Shown here piece after piece: positions 53,692-64,000 of a stretch of 64,000 nt of DNA. Below the pieces are notes generated by a model. The model did not search any database, was not told the DNA's origin, and was given only the letters and a program-made list of their open reading frames with translations. The stretch comes from Chaetoceros tenuissimus (taxonomy: Eukaryota; Bacillariophyta; Thalassiosirophyceae; Chaetocerotales; Chaetocerotaceae), in the NCBI GenBank assembly GCA_021927905.1, contig BLLK01000074.1:620001-684000 (forward strand), read 5' to 3'. Each line of letters starts with the position of its first letter. Position 1 is the stretch's first letter. The translations under genes and the position numbers were made by a program.

Positions 53692-56600
53692 ATGAGGCTT
53701 CAGAGGAAATTGACGAATGAAGAATGGAAGGAAGTTGTAGCATTGGGACCTGGTGTCCACATGTTTCGTGGCAAGAAAACTCTAATTTACAATGGAGAGA
53801 AACTGAGGGGAGAAAGATGGGAGGATCATTTCATCTACAGAAAAGAAGAGAGAGAGTCTTGGGAAGCCATCATCACATTGCCTGGAGTGGAAGTGATTCC
53901 ATATAATACTTTTGCTGGGTGTGAAAAAATTGAGACTGTCATCATGAGTGATACCGTTAGAAGAGTTGAAGAGGGTGCATTCTATTATTGCCAGAGTCTC
54001 TCGTATGTTCGACTCTCAAAAATTCTGGAATATATTAAAGAGGGTGCATTCACTCGCTGTTCTTTGACTTCAATCTTCATTCTGCCATCCTGTAGAGAGA
54101 TTTGCGATTGGGCATTTCACAGGTGTCATTTCTTGAGTATCCTTTGCCTAAGATATCTAAGTGGGTAAGTTAATTGTGATTAGATTAGTTACTTAAAAAG
54201 AGGTCGTTGGCTTCTCGACAGAGAGCACAACGCTTCTCCGTATCTTTTGCTTCAACAAGACTCTATCGCCGAAGGGGCTATTGTATCATAAGAATATAGC
54301 CTAGATCGTGACACGATCAGGTCATTTAGCCGATTATAAATATCCATATCAGAGTATCTCCGGCAGGGTCCTCCACAATCTGTGCAGTGACCTAGAATAA
54401 AATAAAAATGAATTGTCTATTCATTAAATGGTTCAATACGTCTGATTGATAATCTGTCTTGAGTAACACCTTTCTGGATTGTCACTGTACCGTTGGTATG
54501 AATGGCGATGATCTGGTATGGATCACTCTTCTTCTTAGAAAACTTCCTAAGGATACGATTGGTCGTTTTAAGAACTCTGTCTCCGACTTTATATTGATGG
54601 GAGATGCGTGCAGCATTCTCTCTTTCATTATCGCGAGCAATCTGCTTGCGTTTTCTTTCGGTAATCGCTTTCCAGTCGATTGCCTTGGATAAATTAAACA
54701 TCATATCCCTTCCGAATACAAGTTGTGCAGGCGTCGCTTGCAATGTTGAGTGGTACGAAGCTCGTACTGCCCAACCAACTGAACTTAAGATAGGTCCCCA
54801 AGGATCTATGTAATCAAATTCATAGCTATCTAGCTGTTTTGTCTTTATCATATTTTGTACTACTTGATGAACTCTTTCAACAGGTGAGTTACCCTGCGGG
54901 TTCTCCGCTTTGGTAGGTCTTGGCTTTATGTCAAAATCTTTGAGCAAAGTCATGAAATGTAATTTAAATTCAGAGCCGTTGTCACAAACGACTTCTTCTG
55001 GTCGAGGATATCTACTCAGCCATGTTTGTTCGAATATCAAGCTAATTCTAGCTGATGTTTTGTCAATAAAGTCATCTTTATCTTCTTTGACTTCGTCAAT
55101 ACTATAATATGGTACTTGTGCGATCTCGAACCATCCGGTTGCGGGATCTAACATCGTCATACAAGTGAGCTTCAGCTCTACTTCTTTGATTTCACCGCCA
55201 GGCTGTATCTACTTAGCTGTTACTGAATATGGACCGATCAGGTCGACATGTACCGTCCTCCATGGTACTAATTCCTTTATTGTTTTCGCAGGTATAATCC
55301 CACATCTGCGCTTCTTTTTATATTGTTGACAGACTTCCCAAGTCTTTACGGAATCTTTAGCTTGATTGGAAAGTCCTTTCCAATAGCATGTTTCTTTTAT
55401 CATATTACCTAGACGATCTCCTCCAGGGTGATTTAAGTAATGATGATACCAATGGAGAGTGTTCTCTCTTAAGGTTTCTGGAACATATACTTTGTCCTTG
55501 TACATTATGAGCTCGAATCCATCGAGTTCTTTGATTTTGTATTCAGAATCCTTTTGATCTAAAAGTTTCTTTATTTTGGAATTTCTTTTCTTCAATTCCT
55601 TTTGTTGTTCTTCACGGAGTAACTTCTTCTCCAATGGGAAATCAGCTTGAATACTTCGTACTCGTCTGTTTGCAAATAATTCTTGTATTTTAGTGTCGGT
55701 GGACTCAATCTCGTCCTCCTCAACATTGTTGCTTCTCAAGCGACTAAGTGTGTCAGCTACGATGTTGTCAACACCGGCAATATGTATAATATTAGGTCCA
55801 AACTCTTCGAGTAGGAGTCTCCAGCGCATAACTCTTTGAGATTCACTCAAGGTTGCTTCATAAACTAAATTTTTGTGATCTGAGTAGACATTGATCTCAT
55901 ATCCAAACAGAATATTTCGAAATTGTTTCAAACATTCAACAATAGAGAGAAGTTCTTTCTCAGTTGTGGTATAATTTCTTTGCGATTTCGATAGTCGTCG
56001 ACTAAAGAATGCAATAGGCTTTCCATTTTGGCTTATTACAGCACCGAGCTGTTTATCAGATGCGTCTGTATGTATATCAAATGGTTTACTCCAGTCGGGG
56101 TAGGTTAAGAAGACTTCTTCAGTTACCATTTGTTTAAGTTGGATGAAGGCATCATCCATTTCTTCTGTCCAAGTAATTTTCATTTTACCTTTCTTACCAG
56201 CTGCAGCATCGATGAGTGGTGATAGGATATGAGAGCGTCGTCTCCACATATCTCTGTAAAATTGTATCATACCGATAAGAGATTTCATCTTTTTCGCTGT
56301 TTGAGGTTTATGAAGATCAACGATCCCCTGTACTTTCTTTGGGTCTGGTCTCAGTCCCTCTTTTGAAATGATGTAACCTAGATAAGGAATCTCCTGTAAT
56401 CCAAAGCTGCATTTGGAAGCATTGACTTTCAGTCCTGCATTTTCAAATCGCTGAAAGATCTCTTCCAGTTGTGATAAGTGTTCATCGAAAGTGCCTGTTC
56501 CAATGCAAAAAATGTCATCAATGTAAGTGCGTACACCTTCAATGTCGCCAATTAAGTCATAAATCTTTGACTGAAATACGTCACCTGAGACAACCATTCC

Positions 56601-59600
56601 CATAGGTAGACAAGTGTATCTGAATTTACCAAATTCAGTAACAATGGTAGTAACATCTTTACTACATTCTGCAAGTGGGATTGTATAGTATCCCATATTG
56701 AGATCCAATGCTGTCACAAAAGTGAATCCCTCTAATTGTTGTAAGGTATCCGCAATTCTTGGGATTGGAAAAGGCTTTCGAACTACTAGTCCATTAACCT
56801 TCCGGAAATCTGTCACAAATCTGACAGTTCCTTCCTTCTTTGGAATAATAAATACGGGAGTCCCCCATTCTGATTCATGTACTACTTCTAGTACTCCTAT
56901 TTTTACAAGCCGTTCTAGCTCTTTCTTAAAGGTTTCTTTATTGATTTTTGGAACTGGGTACCATCTGGAATTAACCGATTTTGCTCCTTCTTTTAATTGT
57001 ATTTTTACTGGATCCGTTTTCCAACGTCCAAGTGTTCCATCGAACAATGACTCAAATTTCTTTAAGGTTTTGAGAAGCTTCCGCTTCTGTTCTCTATTTA
57101 AAGATGTAGCACTTGCTACAACTTCTTCTAGGTTTGCTTTTTCATAATTTGTGTCCAAAATCTTTGTGACGCGTTCTGTTTCTTCTTGTGTAGCCTTCGG
57201 CTCTACTGATCTGAGAAATGTAGCTCGCATTTCTTGTCTGGTTGGATGTTTGGCTTCCCAGATGTCACTGAAGCTTTTCATAGGAACTAATACATCGTTC
57301 CATTTGATTGTTTTATCGCTATGTCTTAAGTCAATTTTGAGTTTATTTAGCAGGTCTCTGCCAATGATCATATCATATCCTATCCCTTCTGGGTTAGGAT
57401 CGACATCAAATTCATGATGAATTCTTGTTGCACCACCGAATTCATCGAAGGTTACTTGAAGTGATATTCTTTTATTGCATGCTAGAGATCCTGCTCCAGT
57501 CATGTATTCAACATTTTGTTCGATCCCGAAATCTTCCAGGAAATCTTGTACGATCTCTTCTTTGATCATCGATCCAGATGCGCCTTCATCAAATAGAATC
57601 AACATATTTGACTTTACTTCTTCATGTTTGTCATTTGGGTTATAGACAGTCGCTAACGAGACTGCTGTAGCATCTCTTGGAGCTTCCAAGGGATTATATT
57701 TTGTTAGTTTACGTTTATTTAAACGTCTAGAAATCTTTCTATCGAATTTACTAGAAAAGGAAAACTTCTTTAAACTTTTCTTTATTTTAGTTATTCTACT
57801 TTTACCGACCTTTCTGGCTGGAAGGACATGGTCCGGTATTGACTTCGATTCGGATTGGTGTAATCAATCAGATCCGTTATCGTCGTCAGCACTGTCAATT
57901 TTCTTGATGAGCTTGTCAAGAAGTGCAGTTTGTTTCTCTTGGGTCGCCGCTAAGGACTCAATGGTGTGGAGTTCCTTCTGGTTCCCCAACTTTCCTTGTT
58001 TCTCCCATTTGTCTTTCATGGTACAATCATCACTATTATGATTGTCGAAGAACTTGCTCTTGGCTTTCTTGCACCACTTACAGAATTTCTTTCCGTCGTT
58101 ATGTTTTCCACGCTTTCCTCCACCTTGCTGGTTAGAGTTGCCTCTTTTCTTGTTGATTTGTTTGTTCTTATCAGCTTCTGCTTTCTTATCCTCTTGCTCA
58201 GCTCTGTCTTCAAGCTCGCAATCCGCCATTGCAGATACAAATGTGGCCTCATCCATCTGGCCCCAATCTTGTTCGTAGTTACTACGCAAATTCTTTTGGT
58301 AATTTTTAGGCAATCCTTGGAAGATTGCTCTACGGATGCATCTTTCATCCACTTCTTTTTCCTGGATCGTCCAGTCTGCTTCTGCATAAGTCTTACACTT
58401 TTTAAAGCTTGGAGGCTGCATCAGCTTAAGCCTCTCTGCGTACATCTTCATCGTATAATCATATTCTTCCACCGACATTGCGTACAGCTTCACGATTTGA
58501 TGCATGAAATAGTAAAAATGGTTCTCGTAGGCTTCGCCGTGGTCCTTCCATAGAACCTTTCCGATGTTCCACATGATGGCGCGTTCATACTCGAGGAACG
58601 CTTGTACTCTTGCAGCTTCTACTGCATTTGCGTTTGCTATGTCAGCTACTTCAAGCCATGCCCCATCCACCAAGGTGTTAGGGCGCTTAAGCCATGTCTC
58701 AAAGGCTTGCTCATTGGTTTTATGGATGTTGGCATTGGGTAGTGAAGTATCTACTCCACAATGATTTAAGAACTCGGTTCTCGCGTCCTTTAACTCCTTG
58801 TGTAGAGTCTTACTCGCCATCCCTTTCAGGAATTTAGCAATATGCTCCAATCTTTGGCGCAGTGATTGATAGTTGACCCAGTCTTTGGATTTGAAGATCT
58901 TGTTTCTCAAAGAGATGAGATTGTCAAGGAACTGCTCTCCTTGCCCGTGGAGGTTGGTCATTACTGTGACCTTTAACTTGAGCTCGTTGGCTCCCTCAAC
59001 ACGGTCGTTGTCATCAATAGCTACGCTAATGGTTTCGGTTTCTGGTTCCTTTTCATCGTCCTTAGACTTGAGGGGAACAAACCTCATTTGCACGGTGATA
59101 CCAGTTTCCTTCTCGCCAGTATGCTTCTTAAGGTGCTTTGCGGCCTTCGCTAGCTTCATTGTAGTTGTAGTTGTAGTTGTAGTTGTAGTTGGATTCTATC
59201 CACTGGCTGTTATATAACACTGCCTAAGATATCTAAGTGGGTAAGTTAATTGTGATTAGATTAGTTACTTAAAAAGAAGTCGTTGGCTTCTCGACAGAGA
59301 GCACAACGCTTCTCCGTATCTTTTGCTTCAACAAGACTCTATCGCCGAAGGGGCTATTGTATCATAAGAATATAGCCTAGATCGTGACACGATCAGGTCA
59401 TTTAGCCGATTATAAATATCCATATCAGAGTATCTACGGCATCCTTCATGTTCCTCATCATACTCAACTTGGAATTCAAGTGATTGCTGAGACGACAGTT
59501 CTAAAAAGTTCACCTTTTGAAGTAGATGTAGATGGTGTATATAATGATTTAAATAGATGGATCAAAAATATCAATCAAGGCAGTGAGGAATTCGCTCTCC

Positions 59601-59803
59601 ATCGTGAATGTGCTTCCTATTATCCATCAGAAGACGTCATCTACGAAATGTTACAGCGTCAAGGTCTTAGATCTTTTCTCCATGCAGAAAATGAGATTGG
59701 AGTCACAGCATCTCGATATTTACAAGAGAATCCTTTCTCTGAAATAGACGAACATAAATTGATCAATAGATATGTGCTCGATCTGATGGGAGAAATCGTT
59801 TAA
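53692..59803 (+). pseudogene. BspA-type LRR gene copy 2, split by an LTR element
   Basis: The 5' part (53692-54144) starts with ATG and encodes MRLQRKLTNEEWKEV... and the first LRR repeats. It is interrupted at 54144 by the LTR element. The 3' part (59447-59803) holds the C-terminal portion (WIKNINQGSEEFALHRECASYYPSE... to LMGEIV). Its nearest relative is copy 4. Both parts look otherwise well preserved, so loss of function is recent and caused by the insertion. Confidence 0.82.
54145..59441 (-). mobile_element. Ty3/gypsy LTR retrotransposon, young, nearly whole
   Basis: Long terminal repeats of 221 bp (54145-54365 and 59221-59441) begin TGCC and end GGCA and differ at about two positions, so the insertion is recent. 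A 5-bp target duplication TCCTT flanks it (54140-54144 and 59442-59446). Internal parts on the minus strand are a gag region with a Cys/His knuckle (57864-59159) and a pol region (54417-57689) with protease, reverse transcriptase (YIDD), RNase H and integrase (zinc-binding HHCC) in Ty3/gypsy order. It looks nearly whole with about one break in pol. It sits in LRR copy 2. Confidence 0.92.
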
Positions 59804-59981
59804 TATAAATAAGTGAGACATTATTACTTGAACTTTATTTGTTTTACTACGATACGGTTCTACTTTAGCTGATCAGCTCATCTTTCAAAGCATAAGTGTG
59901 AGTGCTTTTCTTCCTCAAGGAATTCATTTTCTTGGAAAATAATTTCAATACATTAGTTCTTCCTCGAATTGAATAAGAATC

Positions 59982-60767
59982 CTAAGCAATTATATTCTTG
60001 AGAGCAAATCTTTTGATGAGCTTCATTTCATCGACATCAGCATAAGGATTGGATGCCAAGTACTCGGACGGAGAGATTCCAATACAATTCTTCTTAGCCA
60101 TTGCATGAAGCCCACCCTTTTCACAAATCATTTGATAGATTTCATCTTCGGATGGATCCATTGAAGAACATAGACGATGCAGTCCATATTCGTCATCATT
60201 GTTGATAGATTTTACCCAAGGAATACTACGGATATCACCTGTTATTCTGTATTCTTCGTCACTAGCTGAGTTTGTAACCAATGATGTATCTACGAGAGCC
60301 CATATACGAAGTGATGTGTGTTGATGTAGATTGAAGATAAGCAAGTTAAAACATCTTTTAAATGCACAATCACCAATCTCTCTACATGACGGTGGAACAA
60401 AAAATGATTTCAATGATAAACATCCACGAAATGCACTTGATCCTATATAGTCTATATTTCGCGAAAGTTTCACAAATACAAGTTTCTTGAATTCATAAAA
60501 AGAGCCCTGTTCAATTCTTGTGACAGTATCAGCCATGATGACTGTCTCGATCCTTTCCTTGCAACAATCAAAAGCATTTGTTGAAATTATTTCGACTCCT
60601 GGTAAAACAATGATATCCTTTATTGCTTGAAACTTTTCACGGACAAGAGGCTTCGACCAATCATTAGGATCCCAGAGTATCTCTCCGTTATAAAATAAAG
60701 TCTTCTTTCCTTTGTACATCCGTATTCCTGGAATGAATTTACGCCATTCTTCTGTTTGAATCCTCAT
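59982..60767 (-). CDS. BspA-type leucine-rich-repeat protein, copy 3
   Basis: 261 residues from the ATG at 60767 (MRIQTEEWRKFIPGIRMYKG), a paralogue of copy 1 with the same N-terminal block, LRR_5 repeats (RIEQGSFYEFKKLVFVKLS, YIGSSAFRGCLSLKSFFVPP, EIGDCAFKRCFNL) and C-terminal block (SSMDPSEDEIYQMICEKGGLHA). The final residues differ from copy 1 (LKNIIA). Divergent from copy 4. Confidence 0.75.
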   Translation of the reverse strand: MRIQTEEWRKFIPGIRMYKGKKTLFYNGEILWDPNDWSKPLVREKFQAIKDIIVLPGVEIISTNAFDCCKERIETVIMADTVTRIEQGSFYEFKKLVFVKLSRNIDYIGSSAFRGCLSLKSFFVPPSCREIGDCAFKRCFNLLIFNLHQHTSLRIWALVDTSLVTNSASDEEYRITGDIRSIPWVKSINNDDEYGLHRLCSSMDPSEDEIYQMICEKGGLHAMAKKNCIGISPSEYLASNPYADVDEMKLIKRFALKNIIA

Positions 60768-61139
60768 GGCTTTCTATTCTTCCAATTCAAAATGTGTCTT
60801 ATAAAGTTCTTTTTATGAGTATAAATTAAGATGAGTAGTGATGGAAATAGAGTTCAAGTGTTTCATTGTGGTTCTTTTCAAATCATTTTCTTCGATAGCA
60901 TTGTCGGTATCAATCATCAGTCCCATTTTTCAACAGAACAACTACTCATAGCTACAAAATATTATTACACTAGCTGAATAGGGTGCTTGTCAATCCAATG
61001 ACGTCTTCTTTCTTAGGAAGACATGTTCTTTCCTACGATTATTGCTCTTCTTGGTTTTGCATAAAAACATAAAAAATCAATACTCATATGCAATATAGCT
61101 TTACATTAAAATTAGTTCTCCTCCACATCAGCTTTGAAG
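60768..61139. promoter_or_regulatory. Bidirectional spacer between LRR copies 3 and 4
   Basis: Counterpart of 53386-53691 with shared blocks, including AATGACGTC at about 60998. Supports duplication of a divergent gene pair as a unit. Confidence 0.55.
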
Positions 61140-61892
61140 ATGAAGCTTCAGAGAAAATTAACAAATAAAGAATGGGAGAAAGTTGAAGCTTTGGGACCTG
61201 GTGTTCATACTTTCAGGGGCAAGAAGACTCTCTTTTACAATGGAGCCAAACTTTGGGAAGGAGATGAGTATAATAGGCTTGTTCCCCTCATCTACAATTA
61301 TGAAGAGCGACAATCATGGCAAATAGTCATTGTTCTACCCGGAGTTGAAATCATTCCTGAGTTTACTTTCAGTAGATGGTGTACAAATGTCATGACAGTC
61401 ATTATGGCTGATACAGTCAAGAGAATTGAATGGAAGGCTTTCAGTAATTGCAAGAAACTTTTATTTGTAAGACTTTCTAAAAATCTTGAATGCATTGGAG
61501 GAAGTGCATTCTGTCTCTGTGAATCTCTGACTTCAATCTTCATTCCACCATCGTGTCGAGAGATTGATAGTCATGCATTTCAAGATTGTAGAAAGTGTAC
61601 AATCTTGCATATACCACAGGATACTCAACTTAATTATTTCATTATTGGGAGCACGGCACTTATGAAAGCTTCACCTTTTGAAACAACTCCAAATGGTTGG
61701 TACGAAAAAGCAGTAAACAACGATATGAATAAATGGATCAAAAATATCAATCGAGGCAGTGAGGAATTCGCTCTCCATCGTGAATGTGCTTCCTTTTGTC
61801 CATCCGAAGACGGCATCTATGAAATGCTCAAACCTCAAGGCCTACAATCTTTTCTCACTACAGAAAATGAGATTGGAGTCACAGCTTCTTGA
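61140..61892 (+). CDS. BspA-type LRR protein, copy 4, shortened by a stop
   Basis: ATG at 61140 (MKLQRKLTNKEWEKV), 250 residues. LRR repeats match copy 2 (RIEWKAFSNCKKLLFVRLS, CIGGSAFCLCESLTSIFIPP, EIDSHAFQDCRKC). The frame stops at 61890-61892 where copy 2 has CGA; after this TGA the same frame continues with YLQENPFSKIDEWKL to a stop at 61979, matching the copy 2 C-terminus. So about 29 residues are lost by one nonsense change. The rest is intact, so it may still be functional. Confidence 0.7.
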   Translation: MKLQRKLTNKEWEKVEALGPGVHTFRGKKTLFYNGAKLWEGDEYNRLVPLIYNYEERQSWQIVIVLPGVEIIPEFTFSRWCTNVMTVIMADTVKRIEWKAFSNCKKLLFVRLSKNLECIGGSAFCLCESLTSIFIPPSCREIDSHAFQDCRKCTILHIPQDTQLNYFIIGSTALMKASPFETTPNGWYEKAVNNDMNKWIKNINRGSEEFALHRECASFCPSEDGIYEMLKPQGLQSFLTTENEIGVTAS

Positions 61893-62191
61893 TATTTACA
61901 AGAGAATCCTTTCTCTAAAATAGACGAGTGGAAATTGATCAACAGATGTGTGCTTGAAATGATGGGAATCAATGCCTAAAAGTAGATCATAATGAACTTT
62001 AGCTCATAAACGCATCTTTGAATGGGTGCTTTTCTTCGCATCTTATTTTACTTGGTAACATATATTCATCAAGTCCGACCTTCGGAAATTTTAGGTAAAG
62101 TAAAGAATTCAACATATTCATATGTTTTAACATAGATATTGGTTTACAAATTCATCAAACATTTATTCACATTCTAATACACCTGATCATA

Positions 62192-63980
62192 TTATCTTCT
62201 ACCCCCAAAGTATTCGAAATAATTTTGTCTGGATCTTGTTTCCGTATGTTCGATGACCTTTGATATATTCTTCCCTTTTTCATTCTGTAGTAACTGCGCA
62301 TGATACTGGCCCGTATACAACGAAGTTTGACTTGAAACGAATTCCTTCGCAACTGTTTTACTCCCTCCATCTCCGATATTGTGTTTTGAAACAGGTTGCA
62401 TCATTTTCTCTTGTTGACCACTAGCGCTCCTTACTTGCACATTTTCAATTAGATCAGAAATATCCGTCTGCTTCGAATAACTGGTGGCTTTTTCCGATGT
62501 TGCACTTTCTTCACTTTTCCTACTGCTTTTTACACCATTGATAAGATGAGCAATTTTCGAACGGATCGCTTTCGTTCGATTCTGGCCATTGTCTTGATCT
62601 TTGGAATCATCATTGACCTCGTCGTAATGGCTAGATGGATGATCTATGAACTGCTCTACTTCAGGTTCTTGTGGGCTTTCGTCAGCTTGCGAACTACTTG
62701 AGATATTTGCAGCTGAGGTACTCTTTTCGTTATTTTTCTGAGATTCTTCTAGCCTGTATTCATTCTGCGAACTACTTCCACTAAGTGTAAGAGAGGTATG
62801 CATAGTTTCATTAGTGCCCTCTGGGAAATCTTCCAAACTTTGCTCAGTTTGTAGAGTGCTTGAGCTATTTGTAGGAGAGGTATCCATAGTAACGCTGCTA
62901 AATGCTCTAGACCTAGAGGCTGCATCTGAGCTGGTGTTATCCTCTGCATTAGCTGAATTGAATCGAAGTCCCAAAGAAGTGAGCTTGTTTGTAGCAATAA
63001 GCTATGAACGAAATAGTGGACGTTAGCTAGTGAAAGAATCGTAAATACTTTACTGTCAACAATATTCAACTTACCGAAAATACAGCCTGCCGAAGTTTTC
63101 TCTTTGCATTGAAAAGCTTGAGTTTCTGCAAGGATGCAGCCAAATCCGTAAAGGTGTCAGGTTCCATTGTCATCCAAGGATGGCGCAATGCTTGACTCGT
63201 ATCAAAACGTTCCTTTGGGTCGCTTACTAGAAGTGATGAAATGAATTGTTTTGCTTCGGATGTGATTGCTTCCCAATACCTCTCGGAGAAGGTAAATTTT
63301 CCTCTCTTGATCACTCGAAACAAGTTTTTGCTATTCTCTCCAACGAAGGGAGGATAACCACATAGCAAAATGTAACTCATAACACCAATGCTCCACAAGT
63401 CTGTTTTGGTTCCATAAGGAATACCGTGCAAGATCTCAGGGCTTACATAGAGAGGTGATCCACATTGGGTAACAAGACAACTTTCATTTTTCGCCTTTAT
63501 GGCAAACCCAAAATCGGCTAGTTTGACTATTTCCTTATTTTGGAAAACATCCTGTACTATCAATAAATTCTCAGGTTTGATATCACGATGGGCGATTCTT
63601 CTTTCATGACAATGATGAATTGCGCTAAGTAGGGAAAGAACAGAATTCCTTGCATCAAGTTCACTGTACGAAGTCCTGTTCATCAACCTATCAAAGACAT
63701 CACCTCCTGTAGCAAGGTCCATAACAAAGCCACATATTTCAGTTTCATTAAAAACGTCATGCAATGCAATGATGTTTTCATGTTGTAATTCTCGCATAAA
63801 GAGTATTTCTCTCTGTAGCTCAATGTCTTCCTTCTTTGTCATTCTAGCTCTAGCATAAATCTTTGCTGCAAATGAGGCATTTGTTGCTCTTAGAGTCACC
63901 TTTCGTATACCAACAAACTCATCTCCTCCAATCTTGAAACAATTGTGAGTGAACAGAAAGCGATGAACGTACTTTGTCAT
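62192..63980 (-). CDS. CAMK-like Ser/Thr protein kinase, two exons, 5' end uncertain
   Basis: Exon 1 (63980-63075) holds the kinase domain: Lys40 in AAKIYARAR, HRDIKPENLL at 131-140, DFG at 156, SPEI in place of APE at about 180, and a C-lobe with DLWSIGVMSYILLCGYPPF, typical of CaMK/DCLK-type enzymes. The glycine-rich loop is weak (GGDEFVG). The intron is 63074-63002 (GTAAGT...CATAG) and exon 2 (63001-62192) encodes a Ser/Glu-rich, probably disordered tail ending EYFGGRR. About 570 residues. No EF-hands are seen here. The ATG is 20 bp from the window edge, so an upstream exon is possible. Confidence 0.8.
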
Positions 63981-64000
63981 CCAAGCTTGTGTTGTACTTA

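Overview
The window is nuclear DNA of a diatom, most likely a centric diatom of the Chaetoceros type. The evidence is short GT-AG introns (about 60-160 nt) in densely packed genes, AT-rich spacers, a nuclear ClpR-like gene whose N-terminus carries a diatom plastid pre-sequence with an AF-type cleavage motif, BspA-type leucine-rich-repeat genes, and a family with a GDNP-x4-GPP core that I remember only from diatoms. The genus is an inference from memory of similar proteins; no search was run.

Layout. 1-5.6 kb: RBR ubiquitin ligase, a single-PQ-loop (SemiSWEET-like) membrane protein, mitochondrial ATP synthase subunit b, and a frame-disrupted AhpD-like gene. 5.9-14.7 kb: a direct tandem duplication of about 2.8 kb holding a 7-TM receptor gene and the 3' end of a dynactin p150Glued-like gene; the second unit keeps the full dynactin gene. 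14.7-19.2 kb: a long gene-poor block with a possible TIR element and a diverged non-coding module. 19.2-28.4 kb: secreted beta-helix protein, a small basic protein without a visible ATG, two head-to-head glycosyltransferase paralogues, a small membrane protein, and DCAF13/Sof1.

28.4-41.1 kb: a duplicated two-gene unit of the GDNP/GPP family, cut by two DNA transposons. One is a MULE with 70-bp perfect terminal inverted repeats and an 8-bp target duplication; the paralogous promoter at 38.7-39.0 kb serves as its empty site. The other is a 3.8-kb TIR element carrying the second, inverted copy of the non-coding module and a foldback MITE. 41.1-52.4 kb: AzgA-like purine permease, a small spliced gene and a decayed gene, a BRCT protein, an SF1 helicase-like protein, and the plastid ClpR-like gene. 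52.6-62.0 kb: four BspA-type LRR genes in alternating orientation, one split by a young Ty3/gypsy LTR element. 62.2-64 kb: a CAMK-like kinase that may run off the window edge.

Most host genes are unrelated housekeeping or signalling genes. Linked sets are the receptor/dynactin duplication, the glycosyltransferase pair, the GDNP/GPP cluster and the LRR cluster. The least explained feature is the pair of inverted, diverged, non-coding modules at about 16.7-18.7 kb and 34.8-36.5 kb, each inside a different TIR-bounded block and flanked by small intron-bounded exon-like segments.
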